DNA of 64,000 nucleotides from Pectinatus haikarae (GTDB lineage: Bacteria; Bacillota; Negativicutes; Selenomonadales; Selenomonadaceae), in NCBI RefSeq assembly GCF_030813505.1, contig NZ_JAUSUE010000003.1, one strand, 5' to 3'. Below the pieces are notes generated by a model that did no database searches, had not been told where the DNA came from, and saw only the letters and a list, made by a program, of their open reading frames with translations. Made by a program: the position numbers and the translations under genes. Each line of letters starts with the position of its first letter. The stretch's first letter is position 1. Below are positions 33,357 through 42,122 of this stretch, in pieces.

Positions 33357-33434
33357 GGCCCTGTAGCTCAGTTGGATTAGAGTGTTTGACTACGAATCAA
33401 AAGGTCGCAGGTTCGAATCCTGCCAGGGTCACCA
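33357..33434 (+). tRNA. tRNA-Arg (anticodon ACG), copy 1
   Basis: Acceptor stem GGCCCTG/CAGGGTC (one G-T), D-loop AGCTCAGTTGG, anticodon loop CTACGAA giving ACG, T-arm GGTTCGAATCC, and an encoded CCA end. The ACG anticodon (A34 edited to inosine) reads CGU, CGC and CGA. Confidence 0.97.
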
Positions 33435-33441
33435 TTAACAT

Positions 33442-33527
33442 GGGTAGGTGCCCGAGTGGTTAAAGGGAACAGACTGTAAATCTGTCACCGCGAGGTTACG
33501 ATGGTTCGAATCCATCCCTGCCCACCA
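33442..33527 (+). tRNA. tRNA-Tyr (anticodon GTA), copy 1
   Basis: Acceptor stem GGGTAGG/CCTGCCC, anticodon loop CTGTAAA giving GTA, a long variable arm as expected for bacterial tRNA-Tyr, T-arm GGTTCGAATCC and encoded CCA. It starts 7 bases after the tRNA-Arg. Confidence 0.97.
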
Positions 33528-33545
33528 TTTTACAATTTCATATAT

Positions 33546-33623
33546 GGCCCTGTAGCTCAGTTGGATTAGAGTGTTTGACTACGAATCAAAAGGTCGCAGG
33601 TTCGAATCCTGCCAGGGTCACCA
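33546..33623 (+). tRNA. tRNA-Arg (anticodon ACG), copy 2
   Basis: Same sequence as copy 1, 189 bases downstream, with encoded CCA. Confidence 0.97.
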
Positions 33624-33630
33624 TTAATAT

Positions 33631-33716
33631 GGGTAGGTGCCCGAGTGGTTAAAGGGAACAGACTGTAAATCTGTCACCGCGAGGTTACGATGGTTCGAAT
33701 CCATCCCTGCCCACCA
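33631..33716 (+). tRNA. tRNA-Tyr (anticodon GTA), copy 2
   Basis: Same sequence as copy 1, 189 bases downstream, with encoded CCA and a long variable arm. Confidence 0.97.
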
Positions 33717-33736
33717 TTTATTAATTGGCAACAAAA

Positions 33737-33767
33737 GTTTTGACAATATTTTGTCAGAGCTTTTTTT
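33737..33767 (+). terminator. Terminator of tRNA cluster
   Basis: GTTTTGACAA pairs with TTGTCAGAGC (two G-T pairs), followed by seven T, 20 bases after the last tRNA. Confidence 0.8.
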
Positions 33768-33773
33768 AGTTTT

Positions 33774-33834
33774 ACAATAAACAAGAAAGCAGACAAGAAC
33801 ACTCTCTGTTCTTGTCTGCTTTCTTGTTTATTGT
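33774..33834. terminator. 27-bp perfect hairpin between tRNA cluster and mop
   Basis: Perfect 27-base arms (33774-33800 and 33808-33834) around a 7-base loop, with A-rich and T-rich outer ends. It ends 5 bases from the mop stop and probably terminates the mod operon on the minus strand, backing up the tRNA terminator. Confidence 0.8.
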
Positions 33835-33838
33835 GCGT

Positions 33839-34048
33839 TTAATCTACAGCAACAATCACTGAACTGGCTTTTATTACTGCGTAAGCTTCCTTCCCCACTT
33901 CAAGGCCAAGTTCTTTTACTGACTGCTTTGTTATGGTAGCAGAAACAATATCCCCGCTTGCGAGCTTGATTTTCACAACATCGTTTACGCTGCCCGTATC
34001 AATGCCGCATATTACACCTTTTAGCTGATTTCTTGCACTTAATCTCAT
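33839..34048 (-). CDS. mop: Molybdenum-binding protein (molbindin, single TOBE domain)
   Basis: A 69-residue TOBE/Mop protein that binds molybdate in oligomers and buffers cytoplasmic Mo. The start SARNQLKGVICGIDTGSVNDVVKIKL and the SASSVIVAVD-like end are typical. It is the last gene of modA-modB-modC-mop, beginning 9 bases after modC. The ModC in this operon has a diverged C-terminal region, so this stand-alone domain may supply the binding function. Confidence 0.93.
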   Translation of the reverse strand: MRLSARNQLKGVICGIDTGSVNDVVKIKLASGDIVSATITKQSVKELGLEVGKEAYAVIKASSVIVAVD

Positions 34049-34057
34049 TTTCTCACC

Positions 34058-35104
34058 TCATTTCTTTAGTAAAATAAGTTTATCCTCCGGGATAGTCAGA
34101 AATATCGGCTTGTCTCTTAAACGAACCCATGCATCTTTTTCCAGCTCCCAGCGCAGCAGCAAACTTTCTTTGTCATGGGGGCGGATCATAATAATGTAGG
34201 AGAAGGTATCCTCAATTACTTTTATGATCTGCGCAGAAAAACAATTCACCTGCTGCTGAGCCGTTGTCGGTTCAAAAAAATGTGCTCTAAACCCAACATA
34301 AGACAAATCGTCCGGTACCTGCTGAGCAGTGAAAAGTTCCAGCTGCCAATCGACTGCATATAAATAATGCTCATCAATTTTATGAGCTTTTGAAGTATTT
34401 TTGCAGCCTGTCAATACTGCTGCTGTTAACGTCTGTGGATCATCGAAAATGCCATATTTATCGCTTACTGTCTCAATATGCCCATTACTCATGACAGCAA
34501 CATGATTGCACAAACGATACACTTCATCACGATTATGCGAAATGAAAAGAGTCGTCTTTTTATATTTTTCAAGCAGATCGCCCAGTTCCAGTTCAAGCTG
34601 CCATTTAAGATAGCTGTCAAGTGCTGAAAAGGGTTCATCCAGCATCAGCAGTCTGGACTGTGCAGCCAAAATTCTGGCAAAAGCCACTCGTTGCTGCTGT
34701 CCCCCTGAAAGATTTGCAGGATATATGCTTTCTAATCCCTGCAGATGAAATCTCTGAATATATTCTTCTGCGGTTTTGCTTTTGTTTTCTTTACTGCCGC
34801 TGACCACAAAAGCAATGTTTTCAAATACTGTCATATTCGGAAACAAAGCATAGTTTTGAAAAAGATAGCCGGAATGACGTTTTCTGGGTGGAAGATTTAT
34901 ATTTTTCTCACTATCAAACAAAACTTGTCCGTCAAGTTCTATATAACCGCTGTCCGGTGTCTCTACACCGGCGATGCATTTCAATGTCATACTTTTGCCG
35001 CATCCCGAGGCTCCCAGTATAGCAAAAATTTCATTCTCCACGTTGAAATCAACATCAAGAGTAAATGCGTTCAGCTGTTTTTTTATTTTTACTTTCAATG
35101 CCAT
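34058..35104 (-). CDS. modC: Molybdate ABC transporter ATP-binding protein
   Basis: ATPase of 348 residues for molybdate import. Walker A is GASGCGKSMTLK near 36-47, Q-loop LFQNYALFP near 78, signature LSGGQQQRVAFARIL near 130, Walker B LLMLDEPFSALD near 152, and H-loop FISHNRDE near 188. A TOBE-like regulatory region follows at about 230-345. ATG at 35104 lies 2 bases after the modB stop; the longer reading from 35164 would run back into modB and has no better site. It supplies Mo, needed for FeMo-cofactor of the nif operon in this window. Confidence 0.93.
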   Translation of the reverse strand: MALKVKIKKQLNAFTLDVDFNVENEIFAILGASGCGKSMTLKCIAGVETPDSGYIELDGQVLFDSEKNINLPPRKRHSGYLFQNYALFPNMTVFENIAFVVSGSKENKSKTAEEYIQRFHLQGLESIYPANLSGGQQQRVAFARILAAQSRLLMLDEPFSALDSYLKWQLELELGDLLEKYKKTTLFISHNRDEVYRLCNHVAVMSNGHIETVSDKYGIFDDPQTLTAAVLTGCKNTSKAHKIDEHYLYAVDWQLELFTAQQVPDDLSYVGFRAHFFEPTTAQQQVNCFSAQIIKVIEDTFSYIIMIRPHDKESLLLRWELEKDAWVRLRDKPIFLTIPEDKLILLKK

Positions 35105-35106
35105 AC

Positions 35107-35799
35107 TCAGACCCCATTCCCCGCAGAGGACTTCATCGCATATCGCCCATTGTTTTTCAGCCATAAATTCATAAGAACTATCACGACAAAAGATATAGCA
35201 ACTATTATCCCTACCCAGAAAAATGCTGCATTATTATCACCGGCCTGCACAGCCGAATATATTGCGGTTGATATAGTTTGTGTTATTCCCGGAATATTGC
35301 CCGCAACCATAATTGTTGCGCCAAATTCACCGAGAGCACGGGTAAATGCCAATATCACCCCGGCAATAAGGCTGTGCTTTGTGTTTGGCAGTATTATATG
35401 CCAGAAAATTTTCCAGTCAGAAACGCCTAATGTTTTTGCCGCATAAATAATATTTTCATCAAGCTGTTCAAATGCGCCTCTCGTAGTTCGATACATAAGC
35501 GGAAAAGCTACAACCACCGCTGCCAGAACCGTAGCTTCCCAGGAAAAGACCAGTGAATAACCGAAGGACATCATTATCTGACCGATAGGGCTGTTTTTGC
35601 CAAAGGCGATCAAAAGGATAAAGCCGACCACTGTAGGCGGCAAAACCAAAGGCAGTGTCAATATAGCATCCAGAATTCCCTGAAAATGTTTCAGCCGCAC
35701 TACAATATATGCAGCATATATACCTGTAAAAAAAGCTATGACAGTAGCCAGACAGGATGTTTTAACAGATATTAGAAGCGGTGAATAATCCATCATCAT
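35107..35799 (-). CDS. modB: Molybdate ABC transporter permease
   Basis: Integral membrane subunit of 230 residues with about five or six membrane helices. The ATPase-contact EAA loop reads AAKTLGVSDWKIFWHIILPNT near 120-140, and RALGEFGATIMVAGNIPG near 155-172 is characteristic of ModB. The ATG overlaps the modA stop (ATGA), so the two are translationally coupled. Confidence 0.95.
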   Translation of the reverse strand: MMMDYSPLLISVKTSCLATVIAFFTGIYAAYIVVRLKHFQGILDAILTLPLVLPPTVVGFILLIAFGKNSPIGQIMMSFGYSLVFSWEATVLAAVVVAFPLMYRTTRGAFEQLDENIIYAAKTLGVSDWKIFWHIILPNTKHSLIAGVILAFTRALGEFGATIMVAGNIPGITQTISTAIYSAVQAGDNNAAFFWVGIIVAISFVVIVLMNLWLKNNGRYAMKSSAGNGV

Positions 35800-36614
35800 T
35801 TAGCCATTGTAAAGCCGTATTTTTCAAATATCTTTGCAGCTTCGGGTGTTTGCAGAAAAGCCACAAAATCCTTTGCTGCATCCATGCTTTTTGTCGATTT
35901 CAATATTGCAACAGGATAGATTATCGGTTTATGAGAACCGTCAGGTGCCTCTGCTACAATGTTCACTTTATCGGAAATAGCAGCATCAGTCTTATAAACT
36001 AAGCCGCAGTCAGCTTCTCCGTTTTCGACCCATGCAAGCACGGCACGAACATCATTCCCATAAACAGCTTTGGGAGTGACAGCATCCTCGTATTTAAGAT
36101 TTTTAAACACTTCTTCAGCATATTGCCCGGCGGGAACACTCTTAGGATCTCCTATAGCGATCTTTTTTGCCTTATCCGTTATAATATCAGAAAATTGTTT
36201 TATATCATTTTTATTGTCCTTAGGAGTTATAAGAACTATTTTATTTATCAGAAGATCCTTCCGCGTACCGTCTGCCAGCAGGCCTTTACTATCCAATGTG
36301 TCCATTTGCTTCTGTGCTGCTGAAATGAATACATCTGCAGGAGCTCCCTGCTCAATTTGTGACTGCAATGAACCGCTTGCTCCAAAATTAAAGGTCAGTT
36401 CTGTATTAGGCTGCTTTTTTTTGTATTCTTCTGCCAGTGAATTCATTGTCTCTTTCAAACTGGCTGCCGCTGACACTACGATCTTCTGCTGTTCTGCCGC
36501 CTTAGCACTGCTTTCATTTTTTTCCTCATTTTGCTGACCGCATCCGGCTGTCAGCACAGCTGCCGTCAACATGGCAAACAACAGTGTGACCATGATGTTT
36601 TTACATCTCTTCAT
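35796..36614 (-). CDS. modA: Molybdate-binding lipoprotein
   Basis: Substrate-binding subunit of 272 residues. The lipoprotein signal ends in LTAGC at residue 25, so it is anchored in the cytoplasmic membrane facing the periplasm. Oxyanion-binding motifs are visible: SAAASLKETM near 48, NFGASGSLQSQIEQGAPADVFISA near 77-100, and VKNGEADCGLVYKTDA-like text near 195-210. AAGGAG lies about 9 bases before the ATG. First gene of the operon, with a promoter and a probable operator upstream. Confidence 0.95.
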   Translation of the reverse strand: MKRCKNIMVTLLFAMLTAAVLTAGCGQQNEEKNESSAKAAEQQKIVVSAAASLKETMNSLAEEYKKKQPNTELTFNFGASGSLQSQIEQGAPADVFISAAQKQMDTLDSKGLLADGTRKDLLINKIVLITPKDNKNDIKQFSDIITDKAKKIAIGDPKSVPAGQYAEEVFKNLKYEDAVTPKAVYGNDVRAVLAWVENGEADCGLVYKTDAAISDKVNIVAEAPDGSHKPIIYPVAILKSTKSMDAAKDFVAFLQTPEAAKIFEKYGFTMAK

Positions 36615-36759
36615 AATTATCTAACTCCTTATTTCCAATTCTATTTTTAGAATAATTGATTGATCGAGAAATTGATAGTTAATTGCAGACATTCTTCAAA
36701 AAGAAGATATTGATGAAAAAAATATTATAAACGCTAACCGAACAGAATAGCTCACACAA

Positions 36760-36792
36760 GTACATATATATTTTCTCTGTGTATTTATGTAC
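36760..36792. promoter_or_regulatory. Operator-like inverted repeat at modA start site
   Basis: GTACATA and TATGTAC arms, with further partial symmetry (ATATA/TGTAT) between, span 33 bases immediately downstream of the modA -10 box. The position over the start site suggests repression, for example by a ModE-type molybdate sensor; the sequence is not a classical ModE site. Confidence 0.5.
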
Positions 36793-36801
36793 TGTATTAA
36801 T

Positions 36802-36830
36802 ATACTATTATTTTTTATTGTTTGTGTCAA
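36802..36830 (-). promoter_or_regulatory. Promoter of mod operon
   Basis: On the minus strand TTGACA (36830-36825) and TAGTAT (36807-36802) with a 17-base spacer, about 190 bases before modA. The spacer begins with CAAACAATA, also found in the nifH leader palindrome. Confidence 0.65.
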
Positions 36831-37025
36831 GAAGGTTTCATTTTATAATATATCAAAATATGTTATCAATATTATTTGTATATTGGTTAATAACTTTGCA
36901 AAAGAAATATGTATACACTTTTTACTTGTTTTTTTTAAGAAAAAACCAGTAATTTTTATAATTAAAAAATATTATTGCTCATACATAAAAATATTATTGT
37001 TCAGTAAATTAAAAAATAAATATTT

Positions 37026-37070
37026 ATAAAAAAATGTACACACTTCAAATTCAGCAGAAATGTGTACATT
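37026..37070 (-). terminator. Terminator after second chemoreceptor gene
   Basis: On the minus strand AATGTACACA pairs with TGTGTACATT, followed by TTTTTTTA, 53 bases after the stop codon. Confidence 0.82.
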
Positions 37071-37122
37071 AAAGATATATATTGGAATTTTTTAATCAAA
37101 AAGACTCTGAATTAAGAACATA

Positions 37123-38811
37123 TCATATTCTGAACTTTTTGGTTTCATCAAGTAATTTATCTGTCAGCTGCTGCAGATTTTGGCATGAGGCGGAAATTTC
37201 TTCCAGCGAAGCTGTCTGCTCTTCTGTAGATGCTGAAGTATTTTCCATTTCATCAGCAACGACCTTCGTTTCTTTATCCACTTCTCGTATTCTGGAAAGA
37301 ATATTATCACCATTTTTAGCTACTTCGTCCATCGTTTCTGACATTTCCCTTACCTGCATGGCTACAGAGGCAGCGATCTGCATTATATTGGAAAAGGCTT
37401 CTCCCGATTTATTGACAGATTCCATGCCCGCCTGAACTTCTCCTGTTCCAGAAGATATAGCGTCAACAGCTTCCTGTGTTTCCTTCTGAATCCGGCCGAT
37501 CAAGCCAGCGATCTGCTGCGCCGATTGCTGAGACTGTTCCGCAAGTTTTCTTACTTCTTCCGCTACAACGGCAAAACCTTTCCCCTGTTCACCGGCCCGT
37601 GCTGCTTCAATAGCAGCATTGAGCGCCAAAAGATTGGTCTGTCCTGCAAGTCCCGAAATAGTATCGACTATCTGTCCGATTTCCTTGGAACGATCTCCCA
37701 AGGCAGATATGACATCCGAAGAACGCCTGGTGGTTTCCTCTATCTGCTTCATCTGCTCTATAGTGGAAAACATTATCTGTGTTCCTTCATTTGCCGTATT
37801 AAGGGCTTTTTCCGCATCATCAGCTGCAGCTCGGGCGTCACTGGAAACAGCCTGCATATAGTTCGTTATATTCGCAGTATCCTGTGTGGACTGACTTATT
37901 CCTTTTGACTGTTTATCTGCGGATTGAGCCACTACAGTAACGGATTGTGCTATATGCTGTATCGCATTTGCTGACTGATCCGCTCCTGATGCGACCTGAG
38001 AAACAGTATTTGCTACATTTCCGGCGGTGCTTTGTATCGTTCTGACCAATGTATGAATATTTTCAATAGTTTTGTTGTAAACAGAAGCCATTTCACCAAA
38101 TTCATCAGTACCCGTAAATTCTATCTTTTGTTTTAGATCCCCATCGGAAACTTTTTGGCTTACTAACAAAAATGCATTTATAAATTTACTCATATAACGT
38201 GTGACCACAGTTGCTATAGCCATGCCTATTATTATGGCTATAAGCAGACCTACACCTGTCATAATCTTGCTTTTGGTGTATTCGCTCTGCCCGTCGGAAA
38301 CATTTTTGACTGTAGCCGCATTTGTTTCTTCTATATATTTTTTCATTTCGCCATTAAGTTGTTCGCGCACCTGTCTTACTTTATCAGTCTGTGCCTTAAC
38401 AGCATCTGTCTCCATATTTTGTCCTGATTTAAAGAGTTTCACCCGGTCATTTGTCAATTTTTTATAATCCTGCCACAAAGAAATGGTACTGGCTATGCGG
38501 TCTTTATAGGTGGGAATGGCAGTTTCATGTAATTCGGTCAAATTTTTATCAATAATCTGTTCAGCATTTTGCATTTCGTTTATGCCTTCATTGCTGGCAG
38601 GACGCAGCATGACATTGCGCTGTGCGGCCACATATTCGCTCAGTTCCTTGTCAATATCAGACATCAATACCAGACGAGGAACGCGCTCTGTCCCCAGCTC
38701 ATTAAGCCGTGAATTTACTTTATCCATGGAATATAAAGAAAATAAACCTATAATCCCCGTTAAAATTATTACAACTGCATACGAAATATACATTCTGGCT
38801 TTTAAATTCAT
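37123..38811 (-). CDS. Methyl-accepting chemotaxis protein
   Basis: Chemoreceptor of 562 residues. First membrane helix near 6-27, four-helix-bundle (4HB_MCP) sensor to about 185, second membrane helix near 190-210, HAMP to about 265, then the signalling domain with SGLAGQTNLLALNAAIEAARAGEQGKGFAVVAEEVRKLAEQS-type hairpin near 385-425 (Arg kept, unlike the riboswitch-linked receptor). It lies alone, with its own terminator. A weak site AAGGATG precedes the start. Ligand unknown. Confidence 0.94.
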   Translation of the reverse strand: MNLKARMYISYAVVIILTGIIGLFSLYSMDKVNSRLNELGTERVPRLVLMSDIDKELSEYVAAQRNVMLRPASNEGINEMQNAEQIIDKNLTELHETAIPTYKDRIASTISLWQDYKKLTNDRVKLFKSGQNMETDAVKAQTDKVRQVREQLNGEMKKYIEETNAATVKNVSDGQSEYTKSKIMTGVGLLIAIIIGMAIATVVTRYMSKFINAFLLVSQKVSDGDLKQKIEFTGTDEFGEMASVYNKTIENIHTLVRTIQSTAGNVANTVSQVASGADQSANAIQHIAQSVTVVAQSADKQSKGISQSTQDTANITNYMQAVSSDARAAADDAEKALNTANEGTQIMFSTIEQMKQIEETTRRSSDVISALGDRSKEIGQIVDTISGLAGQTNLLALNAAIEAARAGEQGKGFAVVAEEVRKLAEQSQQSAQQIAGLIGRIQKETQEAVDAISSGTGEVQAGMESVNKSGEAFSNIMQIAASVAMQVREMSETMDEVAKNGDNILSRIREVDKETKVVADEMENTSASTEEQTASLEEISASCQNLQQLTDKLLDETKKFRI

Positions 38812-39175
38812 CCCATAAACACATCCTTTGTCTTTATGTAAAATAATTGATATCCCACATCAATAATTGTATGCAATATGCCCACAGACACAACTCTGCA
38901 AATTTTTCTTCTATTTAAGAAATATTCTGCAAACATACTGTAGAATAGGACTAATAAAAATATTCTCAACATTAATAAACTCATTTTTTCTTTACCTATC
39001 CCACCTCCTTATGCGAGACAGTTCGCACAACAGATAAACAACGCCCTTAGTTATGTTCCGGTTGCAGAATGTCAATAAAAAAGCACTATTATCTTGATGA
39101 ACGGTACCTTATTCTCTTTTGAAAAGAGTATCAGATACCGTTCCCATGACCGAATAAAATTTAAAAATCCTATTT
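38812..39175. other. Intergenic region between wecB and chemoreceptor gene
   Basis: 364 bases, no gene supported. It holds an imperfect hairpin at 39100-39142 after wecB and must contain the chemoreceptor promoter. No riboswitch core was found here. Confidence 0.4.
39100..39142 (-). terminator. Hairpin after wecB
   Basis: AACGGTA/TACCGTT outer arms and TACTCTTTT/AAAAGAGAATA inner arms, about 35 bases after the wecB stop. There is no clear T tract, so terminator assignment is tentative. Confidence 0.5.
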
Positions 39176-40336
39176 TCATGAATCTAAGGAAAAGCATTCA
39201 GGCAAAGTATTCCTGAAACCATAATAATATAAGACCGCATCGACGATCCGCTTGGCAGCATGACCATCACCATATGGATTGCAGGTGCTGGCCATACGCA
39301 TATATTCGGTTTTATCATCAAGCAAATATTTTACTTCATTATAAACGCGGTCCTTCTCTGTGCCAATCAGTTTTACAGTACCAGCCGCTACAGCTTCCGG
39401 GCGCTCCGTAGTATCACGCAATACTAAAACCGGCTTTCCAAGCGATGGCGCTTCTTCCTGAATACCGCCCGAATCTGTCATGATAAGGTAAGATCGATGC
39501 ATCAGATTTGCAAAAGGTTCATAATCCAGAGGATCTATCAAATGTACTCCCCGCAGTCCTCCAAGTTCCTCATTGACGACTTCGCGTACCTTAGGATTTT
39601 TATGCACCGGAAAAATTATTTCCACATCTTGATACTCAGAAACAATCTGCTTCATCGCTTTATATACATGGCGCATCGGTTCTCCGAGATTTTCCCGGCG
39701 GTGTGTCGTTACCAAAATGACACGTTTATCTATGTAATCTATATTCTGCAGCATCTTATCGGCAAACTTATAGTTATCACAGACTGTTTTATGCAACGCA
39801 TCAATGACTGTATTGCCAGTGACAAAAATATTCTTCTCCGGAACATTTTCTCTGATAAGATTTTCATGAGAAACTTGCGTAGGTGCGAAGTGGAGATCTG
39901 CCAGCGCACCGGTCAGTTTTCTGTTCATCTCTTCGGGAAAAGGTGAATATTTATTATTTGTTCTCAAGCCTGCTTCGACATGTCCTACCGCGGTTTCATG
40001 ATAATAGGCCGCCAGTGCCCCCGCAAAAGTAGTCGTTGTATCTCCGTGAACAAGTACCATATCAGGATGTTCTTCGGTCAAAACCTCATCCAGTCCCCGC
40101 ATAGCTTTATCTGTTATATCAAAAAGAGTCTGCCCTGCCGCCATTATATTAAGATCATGATCAGGTTTTATTGAAAAAAGATTCAATACCTGATCGAGCA
40201 TTTCTCTATGTTGAGCTGTAACTGTTATGACAGGTTCTATTTCTTCGTGCCTGGCCAGTTCCAATATAACCGGAGCCATTTTAATGGCTTCCGGTCTGGT
40301 GCCAAAAACAGTCATTACTTTGATTTTTTTCTTCAT
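39176..40336 (-). CDS. wecB: UDP-N-acetylglucosamine 2-epimerase (non-hydrolysing)
   Basis: Interconverts UDP-GlcNAc and UDP-ManNAc for surface polysaccharide. Family motifs: VMTVFGTRPEAIKMAPVI at the N-terminus, HVEAGLRTNNKYSPFPEEMNR near 125-145, TTHRRENLG near 205, TDSGGIQEEAPSLGKPVLVLRDTTERPEA near 280-310. The 386-residue length is normal. ATG at 40336 has GGAGG 8 bases upstream. It follows wecA, so the pair probably starts synthesis of an undecaprenyl-linked glycan. Confidence 0.96.
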   Translation of the reverse strand: MKKKIKVMTVFGTRPEAIKMAPVILELARHEEIEPVITVTAQHREMLDQVLNLFSIKPDHDLNIMAAGQTLFDITDKAMRGLDEVLTEEHPDMVLVHGDTTTTFAGALAAYYHETAVGHVEAGLRTNNKYSPFPEEMNRKLTGALADLHFAPTQVSHENLIRENVPEKNIFVTGNTVIDALHKTVCDNYKFADKMLQNIDYIDKRVILVTTHRRENLGEPMRHVYKAMKQIVSEYQDVEIIFPVHKNPKVREVVNEELGGLRGVHLIDPLDYEPFANLMHRSYLIMTDSGGIQEEAPSLGKPVLVLRDTTERPEAVAAGTVKLIGTEKDRVYNEVKYLLDDKTEYMRMASTCNPYGDGHAAKRIVDAVLYYYGFRNTLPECFSLDS

Positions 40337-40368
40337 GGACTTTCCTCCCACCGTCGGATAATAAAATA

Positions 40369-41415
40369 TCAGGTATGAATGTTATTTTTAGGATGAAATA
40401 TCCCAATCTTCCTTGCACCGTAAATAATAACAAGCAATATAAATAACACTATTATCACGCCGGCATATTCACTGACCTGTGTCAAAGCTATTGCGCTAAG
40501 CCCCAAAAAACTGCTGAACACATACATCAACAGCACAGCCTGCCGCTGTGTAAACCCCAGATCCAAAAGACGGTGGTGAAGATGTCCCTTATCCGGCTTA
40601 AAGATAGGAACACCGCTTCTATATCTGCGTATAATAGCAAAAGTCGTATCAAGAATAGGCAGTCCAAGTGCCAAAATAGGTACAATCAAGGCAATTGTAG
40701 TAGCACTTTTCACAACGCCGATTATAGACACACCTGCCAAAATGAATCCTAAAAACATACTGCCGGTATCTCCCATAAAAATGCGCGCAGGATTAAAATT
40801 GTATTTCAGAAACCCCAGCGAAGACCCTACAAGAGAAGCAGTGATAAAAACAATAAACGCATCTCCCTGCTGATAACCAACCAAAAGCAATGTTATAGAA
40901 GCAATAGTGGAAACACCAGCAGCAAGACCATCAAGACCATCAATAAGATTGACTGTATTTGTCAGGCCTACAATCCAAAAAACGGTCGCCGGTACAGATA
41001 GATACTCCAAAAAAATCCAATCGCCAAAGGGATTGGTCACAAAATCAATTCTGACATCAAAAGATACAAGTATACATGCCGCAGCGATCTGTCCAATAAG
41101 TTTCACCTTGGCAGGCAGGTTTTTATAATCATCTATTATTCCGACGACAACAATAAATGTCCCGCCGATCAAAAGTCCTGCCAGATCCATCCCATGTTCA
41201 GCAGCTATATCTGTAGTAAATGACAGTATCAATACCGTCATCAAAAAACCGATATATATTCCCAACCCTCCCAGACGCGGAACAGGATGACAGTGTACTT
41301 TCCTTTTATCTGGGGCGTCCATCGCATCCGTTTTAACAGCAAATTTTATCACCATCGGCATTATCAGCAATACAATGACCAATGAAATGATAAATGCCAG
41401 AAGAGAACTTGGCAT
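40369..41415 (-). CDS. wecA: Undecaprenyl-phosphate GlcNAc-1-phosphate transferase (WecA/TagO type)
   Basis: Polytopic membrane enzyme of the MraY/WecA family; transfers GlcNAc-1-phosphate to undecaprenyl phosphate, the first step of surface glycan assembly. About ten membrane helices. Motifs: DAPDKRKVHCHPVPRLGGLGIY near 35-55, the catalytic VNLIDGLDGLAAGVS near 148-162, MGDTGSMFLGF near 215, and the His-rich PDKGHLHHRLLDLG near 275. AAGGAAG precedes the start. The gap to wecB is 32 bases, consistent with an operon. Confidence 0.94.
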   Translation of the reverse strand: MPSSLLAFIISLVIVLLIMPMVIKFAVKTDAMDAPDKRKVHCHPVPRLGGLGIYIGFLMTVLILSFTTDIAAEHGMDLAGLLIGGTFIVVVGIIDDYKNLPAKVKLIGQIAAACILVSFDVRIDFVTNPFGDWIFLEYLSVPATVFWIVGLTNTVNLIDGLDGLAAGVSTIASITLLLVGYQQGDAFIVFITASLVGSSLGFLKYNFNPARIFMGDTGSMFLGFILAGVSIIGVVKSATTIALIVPILALGLPILDTTFAIIRRYRSGVPIFKPDKGHLHHRLLDLGFTQRQAVLLMYVFSSFLGLSAIALTQVSEYAGVIIVLFILLVIIYGARKIGIFHPKNNIHT

Positions 41416-41625
41416 CTTTACAGCGCACTTCCTTTACTATAAGCAAACAATACCCTCTTTATCCATGGATGCAATTCTATTCAAAAGCTATCCACAGCCA
41501 AAGCTGTCAGTTTCATCACTGAAAAGCCTTTTATGAATATGCCATTCAACTTATACCAAACAGCAGGTCTTGTTTATTATTTGATGTGAATACTGCTATT
41601 ATCTTAACCTAACCCAAGAAATATA

Positions 41626-42081
41626 TCAATATATTTTTCTGGGATCAGCTTCTACGACTGAACCGTCAGCTTCCAGATAAACAGCCTTATCGATCATAGC
41701 ATTGCAGATCATGCGCCTGCACAAAAGGCATGGTTTGCCCGATGCCAATGTTCCATCCTCATTACAGCCGACGATGTAAATCACTGCACCCTTCATTTTT
41801 ACCGGATCGGCAGCTATTATCGCATTTTGTTCGGCATGTACAGCCACACACAATTCATATCTTTGTCCTTTGGGAACATGCTGCCTTTCCCTTTCACAGA
41901 TTCCTGTATCAATGCAGTTATCCTCACCGCGCGGAGCACCGTTATAACCAGTACTGACAATAATTCTATCCTTTACAATGATAGCGCCATAGCGTCGGCG
42001 GAAGCATGTGGAACGCCGCCCTACCGCTCTGGCTATATCAAGAAAATATTCTGTCCAATCAGGACGGCTGTATTTATTCAT
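41626..42081 (-). CDS. comEB: dCMP/cytidine deaminase (ComEB family)
   Basis: Zinc deaminase of 151 residues that converts dCMP to dUMP for thymidylate synthesis. The zinc motif is AVHAEQNAI near 77-85 with PCLLCRRMI near 113-121. GYNGAPRG near 41-48 forms the nucleotide site. ATG at 42081 has GGAG 6 bases upstream; the TTG at 42093 lies within that site. It is downstream of upp, a common pairing for pyrimidine metabolism. Confidence 0.92.
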   Translation of the reverse strand: MNKYSRPDWTEYFLDIARAVGRRSTCFRRRYGAIIVKDRIIVSTGYNGAPRGEDNCIDTGICERERQHVPKGQRYELCVAVHAEQNAIIAADPVKMKGAVIYIVGCNEDGTLASGKPCLLCRRMICNAMIDKAVYLEADGSVVEADPRKIY

Positions 42082-42122
42082 ATTTTTCTCCAAAACTATA
42101 AGACCAATATATGGCAGCCCGA

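Larger units (their letters stand above)
33357..33716 (+). repeat. Tandem duplication of tRNA-Arg/tRNA-Tyr unit
   Basis: The Arg-Tyr pair is repeated at a spacing of exactly 189 bases. The tRNA copies read identical, and the 7-base spacer differs by one base (TTAACAT versus TTAATAT), so the duplication is recent or kept uniform by conversion. Confidence 0.9.
36615..37122. other. modA upstream region
   Basis: About 500 AT-rich bases without a gene. It holds the modA promoter and operator-like repeat (36760-36830) and, at its right end, the terminator of the neighbouring chemoreceptor. The stretch 36831-37025 shows nothing recognisable. Confidence 0.5.

Noticed and set aside
33357..33716. Direct repeats considered as a CRISPR or integration site
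   Set aside because: The repeats are functional tRNA genes; no integrase or spacer structure is present.
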